This document shows positions 6,984-14,334 of a DNA stretch of 16,144 bases, piece after piece (within the stretch, counting starts at the first letter, position 1; every line of letters begins with the position of its first letter). Both the position numbers and the translations under genes were made by a program. Origin of the DNA: Desulfuromonadaceae bacterium GWC2_58_13 (GTDB taxonomy: Bacteria; Desulfobacterota; Desulfuromonadia; Desulfuromonadales; Trichloromonadaceae); NCBI GenBank assembly GCA_001825565.1, contig MHXM01000118.1, forward strand, positions 24,837 to 40,980. Direction: 5' to 3'. The notes under the pieces are model-generated. The model did not search any database. It was not told where the DNA came from and saw nothing but the letters and a program-made list of their open reading frames with translations.

Positions 6984-6994
6984 TACACATTAGA
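6967..6994. promoter_or_regulatory. Candidate operator: inverted repeat over the livK -10 region
   Basis: The arms TCTAAATGTG and CACATTAGA are reverse complements apart from one extra A. The innermost six bases (AATGTG at 6971-6976, CACATT at 6986-6991) pair perfectly with 9 bp between. The repeat covers the proposed -10 hexamer, a position suited to repression. The spacing between TGTG and CACA is one base longer than the CRP consensus, so the regulator is not identified. Confidence 0.45.
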
Positions 6995-7060
6995 GTTTAT
7001 TCAGTTGTTGGATTCCGGTACGGTCGCAGGCACATTTTTCTAACAGGTCTTTTTATGTTC

Positions 7061-7068
7061 AAAGGAGG
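7061..7068 (+). promoter_or_regulatory. Strong ribosome binding site for livK
   Basis: AAAGGAGG lies four bases before the ATG at 7073. It rules out the in-frame ATG at 7055, whose coding would run through this site and would place six extra residues before a good signal peptide. Confidence 0.7.
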
Positions 7069-7072
7069 CAGC

Positions 7073-8287
7073 ATGTTACGAAAATTGTTGGTGATGGCAG
7101 TCGTTGCGTTCATGGCAATCGGATTTTCTCTCGACGCCCAAGCGGAAGGAACCGTCAAGATTGGAGCCATCTACCTCCTCTCGGGCGCCTTTTCGACCTA
7201 TGGCCAGTTTGCCAAAAACGGTATCGAACTGGCCGCCGACGAGATCAACTCGTCGGGAGGTATACTGGGCAAAAAGATCGAGTTCGTGCTGGAAGATTCC
7301 ACCGGCAAGGCTAACGTGGGCATCCAGGCCGCCCGCAAATTGGTCTACCAGGAAAACGTCGACCTGCTGATGGGACTTGACAGCAGCGGGGTTGCCAAGG
7401 GTCTGGTGCCGGTGGTACCGGAACTGAAAAAACCATTTATCATCACTCATGCGGCGTCTCCCGATGTCACCGGCAGCCTGTGCAACAAATACGTGTTCCG
7501 CATTTCCCTCAACATTGCCCAGAACACCAAGGCCGCGGCCCTGATCGCCAAGGAGCTCGGCGTCAAGAAATGGACGACCATCGGCCCGGATTATGATTTC
7601 GGCCATCAGTCCTGGGAATTTTTCGGCAATTACCTCAAGGAACTCGATCCCGAGGTGGTGCTCTCCGCCGATCCGTCCTTTCCTAAATTCAAAGCCGAGG
7701 ATTTCACCCCCTTCATCAACAAGGTCATTTCCGACAAGCCCGAAGGTGTCTTCATTTCCCTGTGGGGCGGCGACCTGATCAATTTTATCCGCCAGGCCAA
7801 CAATCTGGGCTTCTTTAAACAGAATTTCAAGGTACTGATGTCCCTCGGCGCCGCGACCGAGGTGCTGACCGCCCTTGGCGATCAGATGCCGGAAGGGATC
7901 TGGGTCGGCACTCGCTACTGGTTCGCCGCCAACGACACCCCGACCAACAACAATTTCGTCGCCGCCTACAAAAAACGTTTCGGCGACTATCCCAGCTACA
8001 ACTCCCAAGGGGCCTACGCAGCGGTCTACGCCTATAAAACCGCCATCGAAAAAGCCAAGAGCTTCGAGCCGGATAAAATTATCGCCGCGCTGGAAAACCT
8101 GACCGTCGACACCCCGAGCGGCGAACTGTTGATCCGCGCCGAAGATCACCAGGCGGTGGTCAACGGCAACTGGGGGATCACCAAGGCCGATAAAAATTAT
8201 CCGATCCGCATTCTCGATCCAATCCGGATCTTCCCCGGCAAGGACATCACGCCGACTCCGCAGGAAAGCGGCTGCAACATGCAATAA
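7073..8287 (+). CDS. livK: Periplasmic substrate-binding protein of a branched-chain-type ABC transporter
   Basis: This 404-residue precursor has a classical signal peptide: a basic start (MLRKL), a hydrophobic core, and probable cleavage after AQA at about residue 24. The mature part is a type I periplasmic binding fold (Peripla_BP_6): KIGAIYLLSGAFSTYGQ, NGIELAADEINSSGGILGKK, the DSSGVAKGLVPVV hinge segment, and THAASPDVTG in the ligand-loop region. It delivers ligand to the LivHM permeases encoded downstream. Family members bind Leu/Ile/Val, other amino acids, amides, urea or aromatic acids, and the sequence alone does not settle which. A second Cys late in the chain (SGCNMQ) and one in SLCNKY could form a disulfide. 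A nested stem-loop follows the stop codon and may set its expression above the permeases. Confidence 0.9.
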   Translation: MLRKLLVMAVVAFMAIGFSLDAQAEGTVKIGAIYLLSGAFSTYGQFAKNGIELAADEINSSGGILGKKIEFVLEDSTGKANVGIQAARKLVYQENVDLLMGLDSSGVAKGLVPVVPELKKPFIITHAASPDVTGSLCNKYVFRISLNIAQNTKAAALIAKELGVKKWTTIGPDYDFGHQSWEFFGNYLKELDPEVVLSADPSFPKFKAEDFTPFINKVISDKPEGVFISLWGGDLINFIRQANNLGFFKQNFKVLMSLGAATEVLTALGDQMPEGIWVGTRYWFAANDTPTNNNFVAAYKKRFGDYPSYNSQGAYAAVYAYKTAIEKAKSFEPDKIIAALENLTVDTPSGELLIRAEDHQAVVNGNWGITKADKNYPIRILDPIRIFPGKDITPTPQESGCNMQ

Positions 8288-8340
8288 TGCCGTGGCGATA
8301 CCCGGCCCTCCCGGAATTATCCGGGAGGGCTTAACGGCAT
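8287..8340 (+). promoter_or_regulatory. Nested stem-loop between livK and livH
   Basis: The inner perfect 10-bp stem GCCCTCCCGG/CCGGGAGGGC (8305-8314 with 8321-8330) has the loop AATTAT. It is enclosed by an outer 7-bp pair ATGCCGT/ACGGCAT (8287-8293 with 8334-8340). The structure begins at the last base of the livK stop codon. No U-tract follows (the next bases are GCTCCG), so readthrough or partial termination and 3'-end protection of livK mRNA are likelier than full termination. Confidence 0.65.
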
Positions 8341-8375
8341 GCTCCGTCAACGTCATTCATTTTCCCCAGGATGGA

Positions 8376-9245
8376 ATGAATCTCATGACTGCATTCGTCG
8401 CGGCCCTGCTCAACAGTTTCGATATCGGCATTCTGCTCTTTATCATCGCCTCCGGGCTGACCATCGTCTTCGGCGTGCTCGGCATTCTCAATTTTGCTCA
8501 CGGCGCCCTGTACATGGCGGGAGCCTACTTTCTGCTCACCCTGATGGGAACGGTCGGCATGCCGTTCTGGGTGGGCGTCCTGATCGCCCCCCTGGGGGTT
8601 GCCTTGCTGGCGGTCCTGATCGAGCGCTTTCTGCTGCGGCGGATCTACCACCGCCATCCATCCTTCGGTCTGCTGTTGACTTTTGCCCTGCTGCTGATCA
8701 TCGATGACGCCGTGCGCCTGATCTGGGGCAGCGGCTACCATATCGTCGAACCGCCGCAGTTGCTACGTGGGGCGGCGAGCCTGTTCGGGGTGACCTATCC
8801 CCTGTACAGTTTTTTCACCATCGGCATGGGAATCCTGATCGGCATCGCGGTCTGGCTGATCTTTCACCGCACCCGGATCGGTAAAACCGTGCGCGCGGCG
8901 GCCCTCGACCCGGAAATGGCCCAGGCGGTCGGCATCAACGTGCCCATCGTCCTGACCGTAGTCTTTGGCTTCGGCGCCTGGCTGGCGGCTCTCGGCGGAG
9001 CATTGGCGGCCCCCATGCGCACCCTGGGACCGGCCATGGGCGATACCATCATTATCGAATCGTTTATCGTGGTGGTCATCGGCGGGCTGGGGAGCTTTCC
9101 CGGCGCCTTGTTCGGCGCCCTGATCCTCGGCGGGATTCACGGCTTCGGCGGACGCTGGCTCGCCGAGTGGAACATCGTGCTCCCCTACATCGGCATGGCC
9201 CTGGTGCTGCTCTGGCGCCCGGAAGGGCTGATGGGGAGGCGATGA
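8376..9245 (+). CDS. livH: Branched-chain-type ABC transporter permease LivH
   Basis: This 289-residue inner-membrane permease has about eight hydrophobic segments. The first third carries the family motif LGILNFAHGALYMAGAYF. The cytoplasmic loop RIGKTVRAAALDPEMAQAVG is the EAA-like contact for the ATPases. Near the C-terminus GGLGSFPGALFGALILGG is typical of LivH. It would form a heterodimer with LivM and pass substrate from the binding protein. The ATG at 8376 has AGGA just upstream and fits the usual short N-terminus; ATG at 8385 is an alternative, and the open frame further upstream would run through the intergenic stem-loop. The stop overlaps the livM start region. Confidence 0.93.
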   Translation: MNLMTAFVAALLNSFDIGILLFIIASGLTIVFGVLGILNFAHGALYMAGAYFLLTLMGTVGMPFWVGVLIAPLGVALLAVLIERFLLRRIYHRHPSFGLLLTFALLLIIDDAVRLIWGSGYHIVEPPQLLRGAASLFGVTYPLYSFFTIGMGILIGIAVWLIFHRTRIGKTVRAAALDPEMAQAVGINVPIVLTVVFGFGAWLAALGGALAAPMRTLGPAMGDTIIIESFIVVVIGGLGSFPGALFGALILGGIHGFGGRWLAEWNIVLPYIGMALVLLWRPEGLMGRR

Positions 9246-10189
9246 TGCGCAAGAAAATTCAGCTCGGCGTGCTGCTTCTGCTGGCGGTGGTCCTGGTGCT
9301 TCTGCCCAAGGTGAGCCCCTTTTTCATCGTCTTCGTGGCGACCGAAATCCTCATCCTCGGATTGTTCGCCACCAGCTTCAATCTGATGTTTGGCTATTGC
9401 GGCCTGCTCTCCTTCGGCCACGGGGCTTTTTTCGGCACCGGCGCCTATGTCGCCGGTCTGCTGCTGCAACACCTGCAATGGGATTTCATCTGGGTGCTGG
9501 CCGTCGCTCCCCTGGCTGCGGCCGTGGGCGCGACGCTGATCGGCTGGCTCTGCGTGCGGCTCAACGAAGTCTACTTCTCGATGCTCACCCTCGCCTTCGG
9601 CATGATGGTTTTCGCCATCGCCCATCAGTGGCGCTCGGTCACCGGCGGCAGCGACGGCCTGGCCGGATTTCCCCTGACCGAGGTCGGCATCGGTCTCGAC
9701 ATCGTCCTGGCCAATCCCTTTCATTTCTACTACCTGACCCTGCTGATCGTGGCGTTGAGCCTGGCGGCTATCTACCTCCTCACCATCTCCCCTTTTGGCC
9801 TGATTCTGCGGGCCATGCGGGAAAACACCGAACGGGTGGCCTTCGCCGGCATTCCCGCCAACCGTTACCGGCTGTACGGGTTTATCCTCTCGGGACTCTT
9901 TTCCGGACTGGCCGGCGCCCTGTTCGCCACCTTCAGTCGGGTGGCGGTACCGGAGATGTCGCACTGGACGCAATCGGCCGAGCCGATCCTGATGACCATT
10001 CTGGGCGGCAGCCAGTACTTCTTCGGGCCGCTGGCCGGGGCGGCGGTTTTTCTCGGCCTGAAAACCCTGATCACCAGCTACACCAGCGAATGGATGATCT
10101 ATCTGGGAGTGATCCTGCTGGGAATGGTGCTGTTTCTGCCCAAGGGGATTTTCGGACTGCTCGAACGCTGGCTGGGAGGGCGGACATGA
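9245..10189 (+). CDS. livM: Branched-chain-type ABC transporter permease LivM
   Basis: This 314-residue inner-membrane protein is partner to LivH. It begins with a basic MRKK and hydrophobic segments, then the family motif GYCGLLSFGHGAFFGTGAYV. The ATPase-contact loop is SPFGLILRAMRENTERVAFAGI, and the C-terminal part has AEPILMTILGGSQYFFGPLAG followed by LFLPKGIFGLLERW. The ATG at 9245 is favoured because GGAGG lies five bases upstream; the adjacent ATG at 9242 is too close to it. It overlaps the livH TGA by one base (TGATG), so translation is probably coupled. No N-terminal extension is needed. Confidence 0.93.
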   Translation: MRKKIQLGVLLLLAVVLVLLPKVSPFFIVFVATEILILGLFATSFNLMFGYCGLLSFGHGAFFGTGAYVAGLLLQHLQWDFIWVLAVAPLAAAVGATLIGWLCVRLNEVYFSMLTLAFGMMVFAIAHQWRSVTGGSDGLAGFPLTEVGIGLDIVLANPFHFYYLTLLIVALSLAAIYLLTISPFGLILRAMRENTERVAFAGIPANRYRLYGFILSGLFSGLAGALFATFSRVAVPEMSHWTQSAEPILMTILGGSQYFFGPLAGAAVFLGLKTLITSYTSEWMIYLGVILLGMVLFLPKGIFGLLERWLGGRT

Positions 10190-10944
10190 CCATGCCGTTT
10201 CTGGAAGTTGCCAACGTCACCAAGGCCTTCGGCCATTTCGTCGCCTTGCGGCGGATTTCGCTGACCGTCCGCGAGGGACGGACCACGGCGCTGATCGGCC
10301 CGAACGGCGCCGGCAAGACGACTTTCTACAACCTGCTGTCGGGCCGCCTGCAGCCGAGCGAGGGGACGGTGCATTTTTGCGGCCGCCCCGTTTCCGGCCA
10401 ACCGCCCCACAAAATCAACAAGATGGGGATTTCCCGGTCGTTCCAGATCACCAACATTTTCAGCGAACTGACGGTGCTGGAAAATGTCCTGGTGGCGCTG
10501 ATCGCCCACCTCAACCTGGGCCTGCGGTTCTGGCGGATCGTCAACCGGGACAAAAAACTGGCCGCCCGGGGCATGGAGGTTCTCGAACGGCTAGGCCTTG
10601 GGCCGCTGGCGAGCTCCCGCGCCGGCACTCTCAGTTACGGCGACAAGCGGCTGCTCGAACTGGCCATCGTGCTGGCCACCGAACCAAAGCTGGTGCTGCT
10701 CGACGAACCGACCGCCGGGATGACTCCGGAAGAGACCCATGCCGTGATCCGGCTGCTGCGCTCGCTGGCTGCCGAGGGAAAGTATACCTTCCTGATTACC
10801 GAACACGACATGAACGTGGTGTTCGGGCTGGCCGACCATATTTTCGTCTTTCACCACGGCGAACTTCTGGCCGAGGGAACCTGTGAGGAAATCAGGGCCC
10901 ATCCCGAGGTGCGCGCCGCTTATCTGGGGGAGGAGGTCGACTGA
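10186..10944 (+). CDS. livG: Branched-chain-type ABC transporter ATP-binding protein LivG
   Basis: This 252-residue cytoplasmic ATPase energises LivHM. Walker A is GPNGAGKT (38-45), Q-loop Gln at 87 (GISRSFQITNIFSELTVLEN), signature LSYGDKRLLELA (from 149), Walker B LVLLDEPTAGM with catalytic Glu about 174, and H-loop His at 207 (LITEHDMNVVFGLADHI). The helical insertion after the Q-loop and the extended GMTPEET segment are typical of LivG rather than LivF. The ATG at 10186 overlaps the livM stop (ATGA) with GGAGGG upstream. The frame is open far upstream, but that stretch is the livM gene read out of frame. It forms a heterodimer with LivF. Confidence 0.94.
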   Translation: MTMPFLEVANVTKAFGHFVALRRISLTVREGRTTALIGPNGAGKTTFYNLLSGRLQPSEGTVHFCGRPVSGQPPHKINKMGISRSFQITNIFSELTVLENVLVALIAHLNLGLRFWRIVNRDKKLAARGMEVLERLGLGPLASSRAGTLSYGDKRLLELAIVLATEPKLVLLDEPTAGMTPEETHAVIRLLRSLAAEGKYTFLITEHDMNVVFGLADHIFVFHHGELLAEGTCEEIRAHPEVRAAYLGEEVD

Positions 10945-11642
10945 TGCTGACTCTGGAAAACGTTCACGCCTGCTACGGTGAGAGTCGGGTTCTGCAAGGC
11001 ATCGAGCTGGCTATCGAACCGGGCGAAGTGGTCTGCCTGCTCGGCCGCAACGGGGTGGGCAAAACCACCACCCTGCGCGCCATCATGGGGCTGACCCCGC
11101 CCCGGGAGGGCCGGGTCCTGTTCAAGGGCCAATTGCTTAACGGCCTGTCGACCCACCAGATCGCTCGCCTCGGCATCGGCTTCGTCGACGAGAACCGGCG
11201 GATTTTCCCCGGGCTCAGCGTTGAAGAAAACCTCGAAGTGGCGCAGAAAAGGCTGCCCGAGCAAAATCGGCACTGGCCGATGGAACGCATCTACGAGACC
11301 TTTCCCATGCTGGCGGACATCCGGCACCGGGATGGCGATTTTCTCAGTGGCGGCCAGCAGCAGATGCTGGCCATCGCCCGGGCGCTGGTCGGCGAGCCGG
11401 AGCTCCTGTTGCTCGACGAGCCCAACGAGGGACTGGCTCCCGTCATCGTGCAGCAGGTCGGCCAGTTGATCCGGCAACTGGCACAGACCACCACGATCAT
11501 TTTCACCGACCAGAATCTAAAATTTGCCTTGAAGTACGCCGAACGAGGGTATGTCATCGAAAAGGGCCGGGTGGTCCACGCCTCAAGCAAGGAGAGCTTC
11601 CACTCCGATCTGGCCACCATCGAACAGCACCTCAGCGTCTGA
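10944..11642 (+). CDS. livF: Branched-chain-type ABC transporter ATP-binding protein LivF
   Basis: This 232-residue ATPase pairs with LivG. Walker A is GRNGVGKT (34-41), signature LSGGQQQMLAIARAL (134-148), and Walker B LLLLDEP with Glu about 159. Several usually constant LivF positions differ: VDENRRIFPGLSV where VPEGRRIFP is common, DEPNEGLAP for DEPSxGLAP, and FTDQN for VEQN at the H-loop. The catalytic core still looks intact, so I read this as a divergent subfamily rather than a dead gene. Its ATG shares one base with the livG stop (TGATG). It is the last gene of the operon; a hairpin terminator lies about 30 nt downstream. Confidence 0.93.
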   Translation: MLTLENVHACYGESRVLQGIELAIEPGEVVCLLGRNGVGKTTTLRAIMGLTPPREGRVLFKGQLLNGLSTHQIARLGIGFVDENRRIFPGLSVEENLEVAQKRLPEQNRHWPMERIYETFPMLADIRHRDGDFLSGGQQQMLAIARALVGEPELLLLDEPNEGLAPVIVQQVGQLIRQLAQTTTIIFTDQNLKFALKYAERGYVIEKGRVVHASSKESFHSDLATIEQHLSV

Positions 11643-11671
11643 CCGGCCATCGTCTCAATGCCACAAATGCG

Positions 11672-11708
11672 GAAAGCCCTTCAGATGCCAGCGATCCGAA
11701 GGGCTTTC
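11672..11708. terminator. Terminator hairpin between convergent livF and pckA
   Basis: The arms GAAAGCCCTTC (11672-11682) and GAAGGGCTTTC (11698-11708) are perfect 11-bp inverted repeats around a 15-nt loop. The rightward transcript continues UAUCAUU, a weak U-rich tail, so it best fits termination of the liv operon and may act both ways. It lies 29 nt beyond the livF stop and 28 nt beyond the pckA stop. Confidence 0.75.
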
Positions 11709-11736
11709 TATCATTCGACGATCAAGCTTTGTCCGG

Positions 11737-13341
11737 CTAGCCCGCCAGCGGCCCGGCCTTTCTCACATCCTCCTCGACCGCATCGGCATAGTCGGCGAAA
11801 TTACGGCGGAAGGCCCGGGCCAGATCGAGTGCCTTCTGGTCGTAGGCCGCCTTGTCGGCCCAGGTATTGCGCGGATTGAGCACTTCGGGGGGGACATCGG
11901 GACAGGAGGTGGGCAGATGCAGCCCAAACACCGGGTCGGTCTCGTATTCAACCCCGACCAACTGGCCGGAAAGAGCGGCCTTGATCATGGCCCGGGTGTA
12001 TTTGATCTTCATCCGTGAACCGCCCCCGTACGGCCCGCCGGTCCAGCCGGTATTGACCAGCCAGCAGTGGACGTGATGCCGGCGTATCTTCTCCTTGAGC
12101 AGATTGCCGTAAACCGACGGGTGCAATGCCATGAACGGCGCGCCGAAACAGGAAGAGAACGCCGGCTGGGGCTCGGTCACCCCCCGTTCGGTGCCGGCCA
12201 GTTTGGCGGTGTAGCCGGAGATGAAATGATACATGGCCTGCTCCGGAGTCAGCCGGGCGATAGGCGGCATCACCCCGAAGGCGTCGGCGGTGAGCATGAT
12301 GATGTTGGCCGGATGGCCGACCATGCCGCTGCGCACGATGTGGGGGATGTGGGTCAGCGGGTACGATGCCCGGGTGTTCTCGGTCAGGGAGTCGTCGTCC
12401 AGGTCAATGCGCCGGGTGCCGTAATCCATCGCGACGTTTTCCAGCACGGTGCCGAAGCGACGGGTGGTTTCGTAGATTTCCGGCTCGGCCTCGTACGAAA
12501 GCTTGATGACCTTGGCGTAGCAGCCCCCCTCGAAGTTGAACACTCCCTGATCGCTCCAGCCATGCTCGTCGTCGCCGACCAGCGCCCGCTCGGGGTCGGC
12601 CGACAAGGTGGTCTTGCCGGTGCCGGAAAGTCCGAAGAAAATGGCCGTATCGCCACCCTTGCCGACATTGGCGCTGCAGTGCATGGAGAGCACCCCCTTG
12701 CGCGGCAACAGGTAGTTGAGCACCGAAAAAATACTCTTCTTGATCTCGCCGGCGTAGGACGTCCCACCGATCAACACCATCTTCTTTTCGAAATTGACGA
12801 TGATGAAGCATTCGCTGCGGGTGCTGTCCAATTCGGGATCGGCATGGAAACGCGGCGCATTGATGATGGTGAATTCCGGGACAAATTCGGCGAGGTCCTG
12901 CCGGGGAGCCTGGATGAACATGTTGCGGGCGAACACGCTGTGCCAGGCCTGGGTGGTGATGACGCGTACCTTGAGGCGATAGGCGGGGTCGGCCCCGGCG
13001 AAGCAGTCCTGAACAAAGATGTCGTTCCCCTGCAGAAAAGCCAGCATCTTGTTATAGAGCCGGTCGAACTTGCCCGGATCGAACTCCTTGTTGACCTTTC
13101 CCCACCAGACATGCTCGGCGCTCTCCCCCTCGCGGACCACGAAGCGATCGTTGGGCGAACGGCCGGTATGGTGGCCGGTGGTCACCACCAGCGGCCCGAG
13201 GTGCGAAAGATGTCCTTCGCCACGTCTGACCACTTCTTCAACCAAAGCCGGAGTGGTGAGATTCCAAAAAGTTCCACTGACATTGCGAATGCCGTGATGC
13301 TCCAGGCCGTAGCTGCTTTCAAACTTGGCGCTTCCGCTCAT
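11737..13341 (-). CDS. pckA: Phosphoenolpyruvate carboxykinase (ATP)
   Basis: This 534-residue cytosolic enzyme interconverts oxaloacetate + ATP with phosphoenolpyruvate + CO2 + ADP, linking the TCA cycle to gluconeogenesis. Diagnostic segments are the substrate-binding HTGRSPNDRF (58-67), the kinase-1a P-loop GLSGTGKTTLSADP (237-250), the metal-binding GDDEHGW, FNFEGGCYAK (268-277) and the C-terminal NTGWTGGPYGGGSR. Length agrees with E. coli PckA (540). ATG at 13341 is chosen for AGGAGA six bases upstream; two in-frame ATGs just before it overlap that site. It converges on livF, and a likely promoter of its own lies at 13415-13423, so it need not be cotranscribed with the crotonase gene behind it. 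Confidence 0.96.
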   Translation of the reverse strand: MSGSAKFESSYGLEHHGIRNVSGTFWNLTTPALVEEVVRRGEGHLSHLGPLVVTTGHHTGRSPNDRFVVREGESAEHVWWGKVNKEFDPGKFDRLYNKMLAFLQGNDIFVQDCFAGADPAYRLKVRVITTQAWHSVFARNMFIQAPRQDLAEFVPEFTIINAPRFHADPELDSTRSECFIIVNFEKKMVLIGGTSYAGEIKKSIFSVLNYLLPRKGVLSMHCSANVGKGGDTAIFFGLSGTGKTTLSADPERALVGDDEHGWSDQGVFNFEGGCYAKVIKLSYEAEPEIYETTRRFGTVLENVAMDYGTRRIDLDDDSLTENTRASYPLTHIPHIVRSGMVGHPANIIMLTADAFGVMPPIARLTPEQAMYHFISGYTAKLAGTERGVTEPQPAFSSCFGAPFMALHPSVYGNLLKEKIRRHHVHCWLVNTGWTGGPYGGGSRMKIKYTRAMIKAALSGQLVGVEYETDPVFGLHLPTSCPDVPPEVLNPRNTWADKAAYDQKALDLARAFRRNFADYADAVEEDVRKAGPLAG

Positions 13342-13347
13342 GCTCAT

Positions 13348-13353
13348 TCTCCT
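13348..13353 (-). promoter_or_regulatory. Ribosome binding site deciding the pckA start
   Basis: AGGAGA on the minus strand is six bases from the ATG at 13341. The closer ATG at 13347 would leave no spacing. Confidence 0.6.
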
Positions 13354-13360
13354 CATGCGT

Positions 13361-13410
13361 ATGGGTTGCCAGCCGCCAGCCAAAACCCATGGCGGTGTTC
13401 GATGCAACCC
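13361..13410 (-). promoter_or_regulatory. pckA leader with competing inverted repeats
   Basis: On the plus strand 13361-13369 (ATGGGTTGC) can pair either with AACCCAT at 13384-13390 or with GCAACCC at 13404-13410. The second pairing encloses a further CCGCC/GGCGG pair (13373-13377 with 13391-13395). The two folds exclude each other in an RNA read leftward. If transcription starts near 13408 the outer arm would be partly cut off, so a DNA operator is equally possible. Confidence 0.35.
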
Positions 13411-13414
13411 TGAA

Positions 13415-13423
13415 ATAATATCA
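13415..13423 (-). promoter_or_regulatory. Candidate extended -10 promoter of pckA
   Basis: Read leftward the bases are TGATATTAT, an extended -10 (TGn plus TATTAT, 5/6 of the consensus) in an AT-rich stretch between the crotonase stop and pckA. No convincing -35 was seen, as is common for this promoter type. Confidence 0.45.
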
Positions 13424-13476
13424 GAAAATGTTAATTTTTCACTAATGCGGACGAAATTCTCTGGCAACGCCGGACA

Positions 13477-14259
13477 TCAGCCATCCTTGAAGTGGGCCGA
13501 CCGCTTTTCGAGAAACGCCCGCATTCCCTCTTTCTGGTCCTCGGTGGCAAAGCAAAGGGCGAACAGGTCGGCTTCGTAACTGGCGGCCCGCAGGCTTTCC
13601 ATCTCCAGTCCGTTGACCACCGCCTCCTTGCACAGGCGCACCGCAACCTGCCCCTTGCCGGCGATTTTAGCCGCCATGGTCTGTGCCTCGGCAAGCAGCT
13701 GGTCGGCCGGCACCACCCGGTTGGCCAGGCCGATGCGCAACGCCTCGGCGGCGTCGATCATCTCGCCGGTCAACAACAACTCCAGCGCCTTGCCCTTGCC
13801 GACCAGGCGCGGCAGCCGCTGGGTGCCGCCCCAACCGGGAAGGATACCGAGATTAACTTCGGGCTGGCCGAAGCGGGCCTTCTCCGAAGCGATGCGGATG
13901 TCGCAGGCCATGGCCAGCTCACAGCCGCCGCCAAGGGCGTAGCCGTTGACCGCGGCGATCACCGGCCTGGTTCCCTGTTCAATCAGATTGAGTACCGACT
14001 GGGCAAGGCGAGCGCTGGCCCGGGCCGGCATCGGATCAAGAGGCGCCATCACCGAGAGATCGCCGCCGGCGACGAAGGCTTTTTCGCCGGCCCCGGTCAC
14101 GATGACGACCTTGGTTTCAGGGTCGCTCTGCACGGCGGTGAAGTAATCCTTGAGTTCCTCCAGCGTTTCCAGATTCAGCGCATTGAGCGCCCGGGGGCGG
14201 TTGATGGTCAGAGTCGCCACATGATTCGTGACTTCCACTAGCAGATTCTGGTAGGTCAT
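13477..14259 (-). CDS. Enoyl-CoA hydratase/isomerase family protein (crotonase)
   Basis: This 260-residue crotonase-fold enzyme has the standard length for the family. The two acid/base glutamates of hydratases are present 20 residues apart: E114 in ALGGGCELAMACD and E134 in FGQPEVNLGILPGWGGTQRL. The CoA/oxyanion segment reads KAFVAGGDL (commonly AGAD). The expected reaction is hydration of trans-2-enoyl-CoA (e.g. crotonyl-CoA) to 3-hydroxyacyl-CoA, in fatty- or aromatic-acid breakdown or butyrate-type metabolism; the specific substrate is not determined. The ATG at 14259 is chosen for AGGAAGGG six bases upstream. It stands alone with no thiolase or dehydrogenase partner, behind pckA on the same strand with 135 nt between them. 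Confidence 0.92.
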   Translation of the reverse strand: MTYQNLLVEVTNHVATLTINRPRALNALNLETLEELKDYFTAVQSDPETKVVIVTGAGEKAFVAGGDLSVMAPLDPMPARASARLAQSVLNLIEQGTRPVIAAVNGYALGGGCELAMACDIRIASEKARFGQPEVNLGILPGWGGTQRLPRLVGKGKALELLLTGEMIDAAEALRIGLANRVVPADQLLAEAQTMAAKIAGKGQVAVRLCKEAVVNGLEMESLRAASYEADLFALCFATEDQKEGMRAFLEKRSAHFKDG

Positions 14260-14306
14260 GCACATCCCTTCCTGGCTGGTTTGCATCCTGGCATAGGTCT
14301 CGGTAG

Positions 14307-14334
14307 ATTCTACTCGTAAGCACACAACTTGCAA
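14307..14334 (-). promoter_or_regulatory. Candidate sigma70 promoter of the crotonase gene
   Basis: Read leftward, TTGCAA (14334-14329) and TAGAAT (14312-14307) are separated by 16 bp. This would give a leader of about 40 nt before the ATG at 14259. Match by eye only. Confidence 0.35.

Larger units (their letters stand above)
6575..7072. other. Divergent intergenic control region between lon and livK
   Basis: This 498-nt stretch has no gene I can support. The lon-proximal part is GC-rich with scattered CCGGTG words and an 8-bp inverted repeat around 6822-6839. The part from about 6880 to 7010 is clearly AT-rich and carries the likely livK promoter and operator. No tRNA, riboswitch or recognisable heat-shock (sigma32 or CIRCE) element was seen for lon. 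Short open frames here look like chance. Confidence 0.6.

Noticed and set aside
6971..6991. CRP/FNR binding site (TGTGA-N6-TCACA)
   Set aside because: Nine bases separate TGTG and CACA instead of eight, so it does not fit. It is kept only as an unassigned operator candidate.
6730..6993. Small rightward gene of 87 codons in the lon/livK gap
   Set aside because: It has no ribosome site and no recognisable domain, and it runs across the promoter/operator region with a change of base composition midway.
9397..10185. N-terminal extension of LivG by 263 codons
   Set aside because: The frame is open because of GC bias within livM. LivG homology begins right after the ATG at 10186, which has a proper ribosome site.
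12067..13413. Rightward open frame of 448 codons antisense to pckA
   Set aside because: PckA is unambiguous on the minus strand. The antisense translation resembles no known fold and is a codon-bias shadow.
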